DNA of 49,677 bases from UBA7398 sp964597305 (lineage in GTDB: Bacteria > Actinomycetota > Actinomycetes > Nanopelagicales > Nanopelagicaceae), in assembly GCA_964597305.1 (NCBI GenBank), contig CAZQWU010000004.1, positions 1-49,677 on the forward strand. Direction: 5' to 3'. Of the stretch, positions 1-7,134 are shown in pieces (the stretch's first letter is position 1; every line of letters starts with the position of its first letter). The notes under the pieces are model-generated. The model had not been told where the DNA came from. It worked only from the letters and a program-made list of their open reading frames with translations, and searched no databases. A program made the translations under genes and the position numbers.

Positions 1-3
1 AAA

Positions 4-162
4 ATGGCAGAGACATATAAGGGTGAGGCTTACTGCGTGAAGTGCAAAGAGAAGCGCCAGTTCGAAGGAACTGTAAAGGTCTCAGACTCTGGTCGTCGTA
101 TGGCACAGGGCATCTGCCCAACCTGCGGCACCAAGGTGAACCGCATTCTCGGCAAGGCATAA
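4..162 (+). CDS. DUF5679 small zinc-ribbon protein
   Basis: A 52-residue protein starts with ATG three bases into the window, so its ribosome binding site is lost. It has two Cys-X2-Cys knuckles (YCVKC near residue 11 and CPTC near residue 39), a basic middle and the C-terminal end VNRILGKA. This matches the short actinobacterial DUF5679 family, presumed to bind zinc; its function is not known. It is followed at once by a strong terminator, so it is probably the last or only gene of its transcript. Confidence 0.85.
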   Translation: MAETYKGEAYCVKCKEKRQFEGTVKVSDSGRRMAQGICPTCGTKVNRILGKA

Positions 163-178
163 CCCACTAAGTTTCACG

Positions 179-212
179 AAAGAGAGGGCGCTTACCAGCG
201 CCCTCTCTTTTT
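179..212 (+). terminator. Rho-independent terminator after the DUF5679 gene
   Basis: A perfect stem GAGAGGGCGC / GCGCCCTCTC (182-191 with 198-207) encloses the six-base loop TTACCA. The flanking A residues can extend the pairing into the T-run at 208-212. It lies 17 bases beyond the stop codon on the same strand. Confidence 0.9.
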
Positions 213-358
213 ACTTTTTCAACTTTTCACTTCAACTTATGAGTACCCATGAAAACTGAGCGTTATCTCTTACTTACTCATTGAAAGAATTCACGATCAC
301 ATACACACGATCATCTACTTTCTAAAAAAAGCTACGTGATAGTGACCATTCTCGCCTG

Positions 359-1615
359 GTGTCAGTTTCACTCCCTAAATTTGCTCCCCAATCTCAGGAC
401 ACATCAGCTGAACTGACAACGCTACATTCCGCGCATCCGTTCAATGTCAACGAGAGAATCCAAAAATATTCGCAACTAAAACCACGACTGAAAAGCGGTG
501 TCACCTATCTGAAGGTTCCTAGCACCGCACGAACGAAATCACGAGAAGAAATTTATGTTGGAACAGGGAACAGAGGTATTACTCTCGTATCTGAAGAGAT
601 CGAATTAATCAAAGCAGTTTTCGAACATCTCGATGGAAAAAATTCACTAGCAACAATTGCCGGAACGTTGGGGCACCCTCTTGGCGACATTTGCGCCATT
701 GCTGAAGCATTTGATAGCGCAGGTCTAGTCGACATTGAACGAACACAAATAAAAATTAATGAACGAGCCGTCGCTCACGATCAGACATCTAATTTCGCGC
801 GTGACGATTCAGATGGTGCGCTCCGCTCACTTATTGAGCGAATTCAACCTGAACTGGAATTAACAACCTGGTACGAAGGGTGTAGAGATGGTGGCGTAAA
901 AATAATTCATGCGCGAAAAGACTTTCCGATTCTCATAATGGGAACCCAACGAATCGGTGTTACCTTGGCAGCGCTCCTACACGCGAGTGGATTTCAATCG
1001 ATTCGAACATATCCCTCTCCTATTCACGAAAAGTCGCACACCATTACCTTTCAAGATATCTGTGGCGGCTATATACGCCACTCCGATTACGGATTAGCTA
1101 AATCAGCTCTGACCTCCGAGATGAATAACTCGATCTCACTATTTCCGTATCCTCGCAATTATCACTCCCATGGACCCAAGCCTGCCGCTCCCAGTTTTTC
1201 TCCTCGCCTGATTATTTCCATCGGCTGGCCAACTCCAGATCTTCTTCAAACGTGGATGAGCGAAACTATTCCTTTTCTCATAGTCGATGAATTTACTGAT
1301 CGAACTTTTACGATCGGGCCGTTGGTCGAACCTGGACAAAGTGCCTGTCCGGAATGTATTCGATTAACACTGTGTGAACGCGAACCGCTTTTTAGTTTTA
1401 TTTCAGATATTCGGAAATTTATGCCAAACCGTGAAGTGCCATCATCACTCGCAGCTTTTATTGCAGGCGCTGTCTCGCTCGATGCAATGTCGTATGCAGA
1501 TTGTGGATTGAGTGACTACCGCAATTCCCAAGTGAAATATTCGCTGAACGAGTTAGGCAATCCCCAGCGATACAACTGGGGATTACATCCTGAATGTATG
1601 TGTCACCGCAATTAA
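359..1615 (+). CDS. ThiF/TOMM cyclodehydratase-like protein (orphan)
   Basis: This 418-residue protein resembles actinobacterial proteins annotated as TOMM precursor leader-peptide-binding or ThiF-family cyclodehydratase partners. The first 160 or so residues would be the leader-binding winged-helix part. A Rossmann-like strand with GTQRIGVTLAALLHASG follows near residues 198-214, then the typical segment IGPLVEPGQSACPECIRL and a C-terminal tail rich in His and Cys. No YcaO, precursor peptide or dehydrogenase gene is nearby, so a role in making a natural product is doubtful. The start is GTG without a clear Shine-Dalgarno. CATTCT lies six bases upstream, compatible with a leaderless start. 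The gene ends tail-to-tail with whiB7, overlapping it by four bases, a neighbourhood also kept in other actinobacteria (recollection). Confidence 0.65.
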   Translation: MSVSLPKFAPQSQDTSAELTTLHSAHPFNVNERIQKYSQLKPRLKSGVTYLKVPSTARTKSREEIYVGTGNRGITLVSEEIELIKAVFEHLDGKNSLATIAGTLGHPLGDICAIAEAFDSAGLVDIERTQIKINERAVAHDQTSNFARDDSDGALRSLIERIQPELELTTWYEGCRDGGVKIIHARKDFPILIMGTQRIGVTLAALLHASGFQSIRTYPSPIHEKSHTITFQDICGGYIRHSDYGLAKSALTSEMNNSISLFPYPRNYHSHGPKPAAPSFSPRLIISIGWPTPDLLQTWMSETIPFLIVDEFTDRTFTIGPLVEPGQSACPECIRLTLCEREPLFSFISDIRKFMPNREVPSSLAAFIAGAVSLDAMSYADCGLSDYRNSQVKYSLNELGNPQRYNWGLHPECMCHRN

Positions 1616-1962
1616 CTCGCGATGGAATCCAATCGTGGTCGACCAGGTAAACGCTTTGTCGTGATGACAACTCCATCTTCAAAGAGTTCGCCACCCCAGA
1701 CACCAACCGGTTCTTGTCGCGAGAGCGCTCCGGCTAAACATTCTCTCTTCATCGGACATGTGCCGCAGAGCGCCTTAGCAAAGTTAATTGTTTCTTGCTT
1801 CTCTGAGAAGAAAATTTCAGGATCGGTGTTATGGCAAGGCAAAGTAAAGGCATTGGTCGAACCATAAACGCCTGTCACAGCGTCAAGCCCGATCTTGGCG
1901 TTATCGCCTTCTGCCCACCCTGGTACCAATAATTCGCTGAAGAGAACAGTCATCGTCCTCAC
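1612..1962 (-). CDS. whiB7: WhiB7-type transcriptional regulator
   Basis: This 116-residue WhiB protein has the four iron-sulfur cysteines at C43, C66, C69 and C75, the GVWGG turn at 87-91 and a C-terminal AT-hook-like GRPR at 107-110. The pattern LPCH..DP..FF, AK.LCGTCP, EP.GVWGGE.F and KR..GRPR matches WhiB7, the redox-sensitive partner of the housekeeping sigma factor that switches on intrinsic antibiotic resistance. The GTG start at 1962 has AAAGG five bases upstream; an in-frame ATG at 1953 is an alternative. The gene lies downstream of uvrD2 and nudC on the same strand, as in mycobacteria, and is preceded by a long leader with a terminator and a short uORF. Confidence 0.88.
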   Translation of the reverse strand: MRTMTVLFSELLVPGWAEGDNAKIGLDAVTGVYGSTNAFTLPCHNTDPEIFFSEKQETINFAKALCGTCPMKRECLAGALSRQEPVGVWGGELFEDGVVITTKRLPGRPRLDSIAS

Positions 1963-2061
1963 CGTGCCTTTCTTCTCATGTTCTGCTCGTTGTTGATTAA
2001 CTTTTTGTCGATTAACTTATTGTTGATTTACTTATTTAGTTTTCGATCATCCGCCCCTTAT

Positions 2062-2100
2062 AAAAGAAAAAGGGCCCGAATCCTGTGGATTCGTGGCCCC
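2062..2100 (-). terminator. Intrinsic terminator inside the whiB7 leader
   Basis: Read on the minus strand, GGGCCACGAATCC pairs with GGATTCGGGCCC around an ACA loop, with one bulged A, and runs straight into TTTTTCTTTT. It stands about 100 bases upstream of the whiB7 start codon and about 190 bases downstream of the uORF, so it would stop transcription before whiB7 unless prevented. Confidence 0.85.
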
Positions 2101-2290
2101 GGGGCTTCGTATCGTTTCTTATCCGATACTGCTCCAGGTGCCTCGAAGGTCCTTGGCGGCGTAATTCTTGGTTGTATAAGTTGCAAAAAACTTATGTGAA
2201 CCATGATGTGCGACCGCGCGAGATTCGTGGCGCGTAGAAACGTGGGCATGGCGTGAGACGCGTGGATGAGACGCGAATTGAGCGAGTTTT

Positions 2291-2308
2291 CTACTCATCT
2301 CTCACCAT
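2291..2308 (-). CDS. Five-residue uORF (MVRDE) in the whiB7 leader
   Basis: ATG GTG AGA GAT GAG TAG is preceded by AGGAAAGG, spaced three bases from the ATG. A TACTGT hexamer eleven bases upstream of the ATG could be a -10 element. Short uORFs are known in whiB7 leaders of other actinobacteria. The peptide itself carries no recognisable signal; the act of translation would be what is sensed. Existence as a translated ORF is inferred from the ribosome binding site and position only. Confidence 0.45.
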   Translation of the reverse strand: MVRDE

Positions 2309-2320
2309 TGCCTTTCCTGA

Positions 2321-2360
2321 CAGTATTTCTCTTGATTTCTCTAGATTTCTCTAGATTTCT
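2321..2360 (-). repeat. Four tandem 10-bp repeats upstream of the whiB7 uORF
   Basis: On the plus strand the units are CAGTATTTCT, CTTGATTTCT, CTAGATTTCT and CTAGATTTCT. The two right-hand units are identical and the others differ at two or three positions. The period of about one helical turn places each ATTTCT on the same DNA face. The array ends 12 bases upstream of the uORF start, just where a whiB7 promoter would be expected. Confidence 0.75.
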
Positions 2361-2454
2361 CTTGGATTTACTCCAAGTTCTCACTTTTTACAGCGAGTTG
2401 CAAAGATTAAACCATTCATTGAGCGTTGTGCAAATCCTTATTACTGACGCGTAA

Positions 2455-4140
2455 TTATTGGTAAAACCCTGATTCAACAAGAAATCTACTAGGCGTTCCA
2501 CTGTAGCTGATGGTCAATCTGCGTTTGGCTCGAGTGATCCCGACATAAAACAATCGACGCTCTTCATCAATACTGTGCTCGTTACTTCCAGGATTTTTAC
2601 TTCCAGGATTTTTACTTCCAGAATAAGACGTGAGATAAGGCAAAGTTCCTTCTGCTGCACCAACGAGAAATACCTGATCCCATTCCAAACCTTTTGCAGC
2701 GTGAAGGGTTGAGAGAACAACTCCTGGCATTGTTGGTGGATTGTTCTGCTCAGCACGATCTTCCAGTTCGCGCAGAAAACCTCGGAGCGAATTCACACCT
2801 TCTTGCATAAGCTCTCGACCAAGGTGGAGAAAAGAGCGTACATACTTACTTTCACCAAATGGTTGTAAAGCAGATTTGAGGTCTGAATACCAATCCCCAC
2901 CGGCTACCGATAGCACCGAGGCGTTACGCACCGCTCTCATCAAATCTCGAACTTCAATCTGATCAAAAAATCTCTCTGCACTTCGAATTTGATTTTCGAT
3001 TCCAGATTTGTTGAGCGCGTTTTCAAGGGCATCGATCTGATTATTGGTTCGCGCAAGTACTGCAATCTCATGAGGAATTACTCCGTCATTAATTGCCGAT
3101 GAAATCATCTCAACGATGGTGTGTGTTTCATGTTCGCTTCCTTCAGCGCTGATTACCAATGGTTTTTCACCATGAGTTCCTTGAGCGGTTAACTCATGAC
3201 TTGCCAAGGTAGTTCGCAACAGTGCATTTGCAGTGTTGATAATTTCTGGAGTTGAACGATAACCACGATTCAGACGTATTACTTCAGCATCCGGGTATCG
3301 CTGAGTGAAGTTCAATAAGAAAGCGGGGGTAGCGCCAGCAAAGGAATAGATAGTTTGCGCGGGGTCTCCAACAACGCAAAGGTCTTGCCTACCACCAACC
3401 CACAAATCAAGTAAACGCTGTTGCAAGGGCGAAACATCTTGATATTCGTCCACCGTGAAATATCGATATTGATCCCTAATTCGATCGCGGACAAGTCGAT
3501 CTTCTTCTAACATTCCCACTGTAAGTAGCAAAACATCTTCGAAATCAATAGCCCGTTCTTGGCGTTTTAAAGACTCGTAGGCTTCATACACTTTGGCAAT
3601 ATCGGCATACGGCAGGCGAGAATTGCCACTAATAATCCCTCTGTTGAATGTCTCGGCGCTCTCAGCATAAGTATCAGGGGCATATCCAAGCACTTTTGAC
3701 CATTCAATTTCCGCCGCCAAATCGCGGAGAACGTTCTGACTTTTAATCGCCGCAATCCCCGCCCGATTGATCGCCTCGGTAATAAAACCTGTTTTAGATG
3801 TGAGTAATTGTGGAAAGCGACCACCTAATACCTCTGGCCAGAAATACATCAATTGGCGGAGAGCTGCTGCGTGAAAAGTTCGAGCAGAAATAGTTGGCAC
3901 ACCAAGTGCTCGTAATCTCGAACGCATCTCGCCAGCAGCGCGCGCAGTAAATGTGAGGGCAAGAATTTTTTGCGGTTCGATAACGCCGATATCGACAGCG
4001 TAAGCCAACCGATGTGTAATGGCGCGAGTTTTTCCTGTTCCTGCGCCAGCTATAACACAGACTGGTCCACGAACTGCAGTAGCGACTGCCCGTTGTTCGT
4101 CATCGAGGGCAGCCAGAATTGATTCGGCTAACTGCGCCAT
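2455..4140 (-). CDS. uvrD2: UvrD2-like superfamily 1 DNA helicase without HRDC domain
   Basis: A 561-residue 3'-5' helicase. The Q-motif glutamine (Q16), Walker A AGAGTGKT (31-38), VDEYQDVSP (motif II), GDPAQTIYSFAGA (motif III) and the C-terminal YVGITRAKRRL (motif VI) are all visible. It unwinds DNA during repair or replication. Mycobacterial UvrD2 is about 700 residues and carries a tetracysteine motif plus an HRDC domain at its C-terminus; this protein stops soon after motif VI and lacks both. A duplicated 15-bp unit near residues 507-519 adds GSKNP repeats. The start overlaps the end of nudC by 13 bases, and whiB7 lies downstream, so nudC-uvrD2 form an operon. Confidence 0.85.
   Translation of the reverse strand: MAQLAESILAALDDEQRAVATAVRGPVCVIAGAGTGKTRAITHRLAYAVDIGVIEPQKILALTFTARAAGEMRSRLRALGVPTISARTFHAAALRQLMYFWPEVLGGRFPQLLTSKTGFITEAINRAGIAAIKSQNVLRDLAAEIEWSKVLGYAPDTYAESAETFNRGIISGNSRLPYADIAKVYEAYESLKRQERAIDFEDVLLLTVGMLEEDRLVRDRIRDQYRYFTVDEYQDVSPLQQRLLDLWVGGRQDLCVVGDPAQTIYSFAGATPAFLLNFTQRYPDAEVIRLNRGYRSTPEIINTANALLRTTLASHELTAQGTHGEKPLVISAEGSEHETHTIVEMISSAINDGVIPHEIAVLARTNNQIDALENALNKSGIENQIRSAERFFDQIEVRDLMRAVRNASVLSVAGGDWYSDLKSALQPFGESKYVRSFLHLGRELMQEGVNSLRGFLRELEDRAEQNNPPTMPGVVLSTLHAAKGLEWDQVFLVGAAEGTLPYLTSYSGSKNPGSKNPGSNEHSIDEERRLFYVGITRAKRRLTISYSGTPSRFLVESGFYQ
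2584..2621 (-). repeat. In-frame 15-bp tandem duplication inside uvrD2
   Basis: ACTTCCAGGATTTTT occurs at 2584-2598 and 2599-2613, followed by an 8-base partial copy. On the coding strand it encodes repeated GSKNP. The unit is a multiple of three, so copy number could change without a frameshift. It sits in a variable loop before motif VI. Confidence 0.9.
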
Positions 4141-5072
4141 GCTTCCCCACCGATTAGTTCACTATCTGCACGATCGCCATACCAACGATTAATCATTGCC
4201 CGTGCAACGCTTAATGATGGCGGAAGAATTACGTTCTGATTTTTAACTTCGGCTCGTAAGGTTTCCCGAGTAAACCAGCGAATCTCTTCGATCTCTTCAC
4301 CGTCAGCGCGCGCTTGCGAAGGATTGTCGATGACTGCCTCGTAGGCAATCATGATCGATGCCGGAAATGGCCATGGCTGTGAGCCAAGGTAGATCATGGA
4401 AGTCACGCTAACGCCGGCTTCTTCTTTTACCTCGCGACGAACACAGTGCTCGAAAGATTCTCCGGGTTCAACAAAACCAGCAAAGGTCGAAAAACGATTC
4501 ATTGGCCAGACTTTTTGATGTCCCAAAAGAATTCGATCATCACGATCTTTAATGAGAACGATCACCGCAGGATCTGTTCGTGGATGATGTTGTGAACCGC
4601 ACTCTGCGCAATCACGCGCTGCCCCACCAAGAGTGACTTTGGTCTGAGCACCACATTGAGCACATCGCGGATGTCGATAGTGCCATTGCGACAATGCCAA
4701 TGAATGCGCAGCTACGCCGATGTCGAGATCTGAAAGAGATGATCCGATAGTGCGCAACGTATCTGTTGGCGTTAATGTAAATTCTTGCGGCACCACGTGG
4801 AAAACAAAATAGGGAATGTCGTGTGGTGATATGCCAAGAAAATACCGATCACCATTCATCTCCCGTGACGTGCTCTGTAATGATCGAATTTCTTCTGCCG
4901 TGAAATATCGAAGGTGGTTGCCACGATGGGCGAATTTGTCACCGATCAGCAATGCGATCTGAGCGCGTTCCCAAAGCGTCGCTAGAACTTGCCCGTCGCT
5001 TCGCAGATGGGCTGCGCGATCTAATTCAGTTCGGGAGAGCGCGAGATCGAGGTACGGTGCGTTCGAAGACAT
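4128..5072 (-). CDS. nudC: NAD(+) diphosphatase / RNA de-NADding Nudix hydrolase
   Basis: This 314-residue protein has the NudC layout: an N-terminal NUDIX-like domain, a four-cysteine zinc ribbon (CAQC and CAEC, about residues 138-160) and a Nudix box GFVEPGESFEHCVRREVKEE, followed by SQPWPFPASIM, the SQPWPFPxS motif diagnostic of NADH pyrophosphatases. It cleaves NAD(H) to NMN and AMP and can remove NAD caps from RNA. It is the first gene of the nudC-uvrD2 operon. The ATG start is probably leaderless: TAGGGT lies six bases upstream, in a promoter region shared with the divergent gene at 5098. Confidence 0.9.
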   Translation of the reverse strand: MSSNAPYLDLALSRTELDRAAHLRSDGQVLATLWERAQIALLIGDKFAHRGNHLRYFTAEEIRSLQSTSREMNGDRYFLGISPHDIPYFVFHVVPQEFTLTPTDTLRTIGSSLSDLDIGVAAHSLALSQWHYRHPRCAQCGAQTKVTLGGAARDCAECGSQHHPRTDPAVIVLIKDRDDRILLGHQKVWPMNRFSTFAGFVEPGESFEHCVRREVKEEAGVSVTSMIYLGSQPWPFPASIMIAYEAVIDNPSQARADGEEIEEIRWFTRETLRAEVKNQNVILPPSLSVARAMINRWYGDRADSELIGGEAWRS

Positions 5073-5078
5073 GGAACG

Positions 5079-5091
5079 ACCCTACTAGCCT
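5079..5091. promoter_or_regulatory. Mirrored divergent -10 elements (nudC / EEP gene)
   Basis: The gap between the two ATG codons is exactly 25 bases. TAGCCT (5086-5091, plus) and TAGGGT (5084-5079, minus) each fit TANNNT and each end six bases before their start codon, with one base between them. That spacing puts both transcription starts at or beside the ATG, meaning leaderless mRNAs. The hexamers are seen directly; promoter function is inferred. Confidence 0.55.
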
Positions 5092-5097
5092 GCCCTA

Positions 5098-5916
5098 ATG
5101 AAGGTCACCTCGTGGAACATCCTCCACGCAATGACCATTCCGCCTGATACAACAAGCGATGATCTCAAGTCGAGCGCTCTCAACGAAGGCTTAATCACTG
5201 GCTTATCAGAGATTAAAAACTTTTCACCTGATGTCTTAGGAATTCAAGAAGTTGATGAATTACAACCTCGATCAGCATTTATTCGACAGACAGAGATCAT
5301 TGCTAAGGAGTTGGCAGCGCCATATTGGGCCTTTGCTCCCACGATGATGGGAACACCAGGTGAACAATGGCGCGCACTTTCAGATGAGGAACGAAAATTT
5401 TTTCATTCCGGTGAGAATCTTCCGGCAAGTTATGGCATCGCGCTTGTCTCAAAAATCCCTGTTATCCGATGGCATACCCTCAACTTAAAAAAATCGCCCT
5501 TTGGATTCCCCATTGCAGTCCCGGGGAAAAAGCGAGCTCAGTTAATTTATGTTGCCGATGAACCACGGGTCGCTCTCGCAGCTGAGTTAGAGAATGGGTG
5601 GACGATCGCAACAACTCACTTATCATTTGTTCCGCTTTATAACGTTGTTCAATTACGAAAACTAATTCGTTGGCTCTCGGCGTTACCGGGGAAAAAGATT
5701 CTTATCGGCGACATGAATCTACCGTGGGGCATTGCACGGAGAGTTTCTGGTTGGCAGAGTTTTAATTTCCTTCCCACGTATCCGTCCTGGAAACCACAAC
5801 TCGAATTTGATTACATCCTCAGTAACGACTTACAGCATGAAAAAGTCACAACGCATCGCCATAAATTCTCTGGTATCAGTGATCACCTTCCACTCTCGAT
5901 AGAGATTGAGTTATAA
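5098..5916 (+). CDS. Endonuclease/exonuclease/phosphatase family protein
   Basis: A 272-residue protein with the metal-dependent phosphoesterase fold shared by exonuclease III, DNase I and sphingomyelinase. The N-terminal TSWNILH, IQEVDE near residue 50 (metal-binding Glu), ATTHLSF, GDMNLPWG and the C-terminal SDHLPLSIE are the expected active-site segments in order. The substrate cannot be told from sequence: phosphodiester bonds in DNA, lipid or small molecules are possible. It has no signal peptide. Transcribed divergently from nudC, with its ATG six bases after a TAGCCT hexamer. Confidence 0.8.
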   Translation: MKVTSWNILHAMTIPPDTTSDDLKSSALNEGLITGLSEIKNFSPDVLGIQEVDELQPRSAFIRQTEIIAKELAAPYWAFAPTMMGTPGEQWRALSDEERKFFHSGENLPASYGIALVSKIPVIRWHTLNLKKSPFGFPIAVPGKKRAQLIYVADEPRVALAAELENGWTIATTHLSFVPLYNVVQLRKLIRWLSALPGKKILIGDMNLPWGIARRVSGWQSFNFLPTYPSWKPQLEFDYILSNDLQHEKVTTHRHKFSGISDHLPLSIEIEL

Positions 5917-5943
5917 GTAGAGATGTGAAGATGGAGTACTCAT

Positions 5944-6567
5944 TCATGCGGCAGTTGAAATTTTTGTTCGTTGTTCTTTAAACCGCGCAAGAAGCTCCAC
6001 TCGTTTCGCATCGGGCATAGCGAAGCCCGCCGCACGCGCCGACCAATCTTTTAGTTCGCTGATGGAACTGCATTGCGCAAGGCTGGTGAGCAAAGTTTCC
6101 CAATCACTCTCTGCGAGCGTTCTCCGCTCGCGTGACATTTTTTGATTCGCTCTATCACCGCCATTATTCGCGACTTTTCGCTGTTGATGCGTTGATCGGG
6201 CAACTTTTGCCATCTCTTCACGGCTCGCACGTTTACCCTTGGTTGCAAATCCAAGATTGGCAAGACAGCGACCGATACTTGATGTTTCACAATTTTCGCT
6301 GGCATTCACTCGATTGATCGGTGTACTACCTTCGATTTCAGTTGCAAACCCAGTCGCCTGAGGTCGGGAATCATCTTGATTAGTAAAAGCTTCGGTACGA
6401 CAGATCCATTCAATCCGACCATCACTTCGTTCCGTTCGTTGGAGATCGGTAATCAACCGACCCTTCGGAAATTTCTGCCAAAAAGCACGAATTCTATTTT
6501 CTACCGGCTCATAATTATTTAAGTCGAAATTATTATGGTGAAAACTTTGTCCTTGAAATGATGTCAT
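5944..6567 (-). CDS. Phage-type single-strand annealing protein-like
   Basis: A 207-residue protein. Residues 15-115 look like actinophage proteins of the ERF/Sak3-like annealing group: an opening YEPVENRIRAFW..FPKGRLITDL, a central TGFATE..GSTPINRVNA, and the signature ENCETSSIGRCLANLGFATKG followed by RASREEM. Such proteins anneal complementary strands in phage recombination. The rest is basic and low in complexity, then a helical tail after residue 150. It shares an overlapping TAATG with the gene upstream, so the two are co-translated. No integrase, exonuclease or structural phage gene is nearby. Family assignment is from memory of motifs and needs a profile search. Confidence 0.6.
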   Translation of the reverse strand: MTSFQGQSFHHNNFDLNNYEPVENRIRAFWQKFPKGRLITDLQRTERSDGRIEWICRTEAFTNQDDSRPQATGFATEIEGSTPINRVNASENCETSSIGRCLANLGFATKGKRASREEMAKVARSTHQQRKVANNGGDRANQKMSRERRTLAESDWETLLTSLAQCSSISELKDWSARAAGFAMPDAKRVELLARFKEQRTKISTAA

Positions 6568-7061
6568 TACTCGCTCACCGCCACTAATTCATGAGCAATC
6601 ACATCAGCTGGGCTTAACGATCCAGAACGGAAAGCGCTATAAAGAGCGTCGCGCCCGCCTTCGATAAATCGAGTTGAGATGTAAGGATCGCGATGGGTGA
6701 ATCCGATGAAGTCGAGCACTTCGCCCGTTTTTGGAAAAACCGCATCCCCATTGACATTAACAATTTCATCAAGCACATGTTTCTTGAACGACTCTCGAAC
6801 TGTTTCAACAATTTCACTACTCCAATGAGTTTTTACCCATTCGGTAAAAGCTGATTCGTGGAGAATTTCCGGTGACGTCTTTGGTTGAACCAATGAAACT
6901 TTTGCAATCTCTTCGCCATCAAAGGCGGCTTTCGCTGAATCTGCGCCTACTTCCTCAAGCGCTTGGGCAAACTCGCGACGTAACCGTTCTTTCGCCTCCT
7001 TTGCAGTGTCAGCGATTAACGTGATTGCGGATAGCTGAAACGCTAGTTCGCGCAAGTTCAT
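6567..7061 (-). CDS. Hypothetical phage-type protein, partner of the annealing protein
   Basis: I do not recognise a named family for this 164-residue acidic protein. The N-terminal 45 residues are strongly helical and probably coiled (AKEAKERLRREFAQALEEV). The middle segment EIAKVSLVQPKTSPEIL and the following FTEWVKTHW and GDAVFPKTGEVLDFIGF resemble actinophage early proteins found next to annealing proteins. The ATG has a good Shine-Dalgarno (GGAAAGGA, eight bases away). It is immediately upstream of, and translationally coupled to, the annealing-like gene, which suggests a joint role in recombination or a domesticated phage remnant. Confidence 0.55.
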   Translation of the reverse strand: MNLRELAFQLSAITLIADTAKEAKERLRREFAQALEEVGADSAKAAFDGEEIAKVSLVQPKTSPEILHESAFTEWVKTHWSSEIVETVRESFKKHVLDEIVNVNGDAVFPKTGEVLDFIGFTHRDPYISTRFIEGGRDALYSAFRSGSLSPADVIAHELVAVSE

Positions 7062-7134
7062 TGCTTCATTCCTTTCCAGACCGACTCGAATGTCGATATG
7101 GGAATGAAACCAGGTGGGTCTGACAACCCCAGTT

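Larger units (their letters stand above)
1963..2320 (-). promoter_or_regulatory. whiB7 5' leader, probable transcription attenuator
   Basis: The roughly 490-base gap between uvrD2 and whiB7 appears to be a regulatory leader read on the minus strand. In order it holds a 10-bp tandem repeat, a five-codon uORF with a good ribosome binding site, a decamer GCCACGAATC (2231-2222), a small hairpin (2195-2176), a second copy of the same decamer (2097-2088) forming the left arm of an intrinsic terminator, and the whiB7 start. whiB7/wblC leaders in other actinobacteria use a uORF and terminator to sense stalled ribosomes. The layout here fits that scheme; the antiterminator pairing is inference. Confidence 0.65.

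Noticed and set aside
1622..1867. An 81-residue plus-strand open frame antisense to whiB7
   Set aside because: It mirrors the WhiB coding sequence and has no ribosome binding site or family resemblance.
359..1962. A thiazole/oxazole-modified peptide gene cluster
   Set aside because: Only the cyclodehydratase-like protein is present; no YcaO, dehydrogenase or leader peptide is found nearby.
2058..2249. A 63-residue open frame on the minus strand across the whiB7 leader
   Set aside because: It has no Shine-Dalgarno, its composition is not protein-like, and it runs through the terminator stem; the five-codon uORF upstream is the better candidate.
5944..7061. An intact prophage
   Set aside because: Only two phage-type genes occur, with ordinary chromosomal genes on both sides and no integrase, repressor or structural genes.
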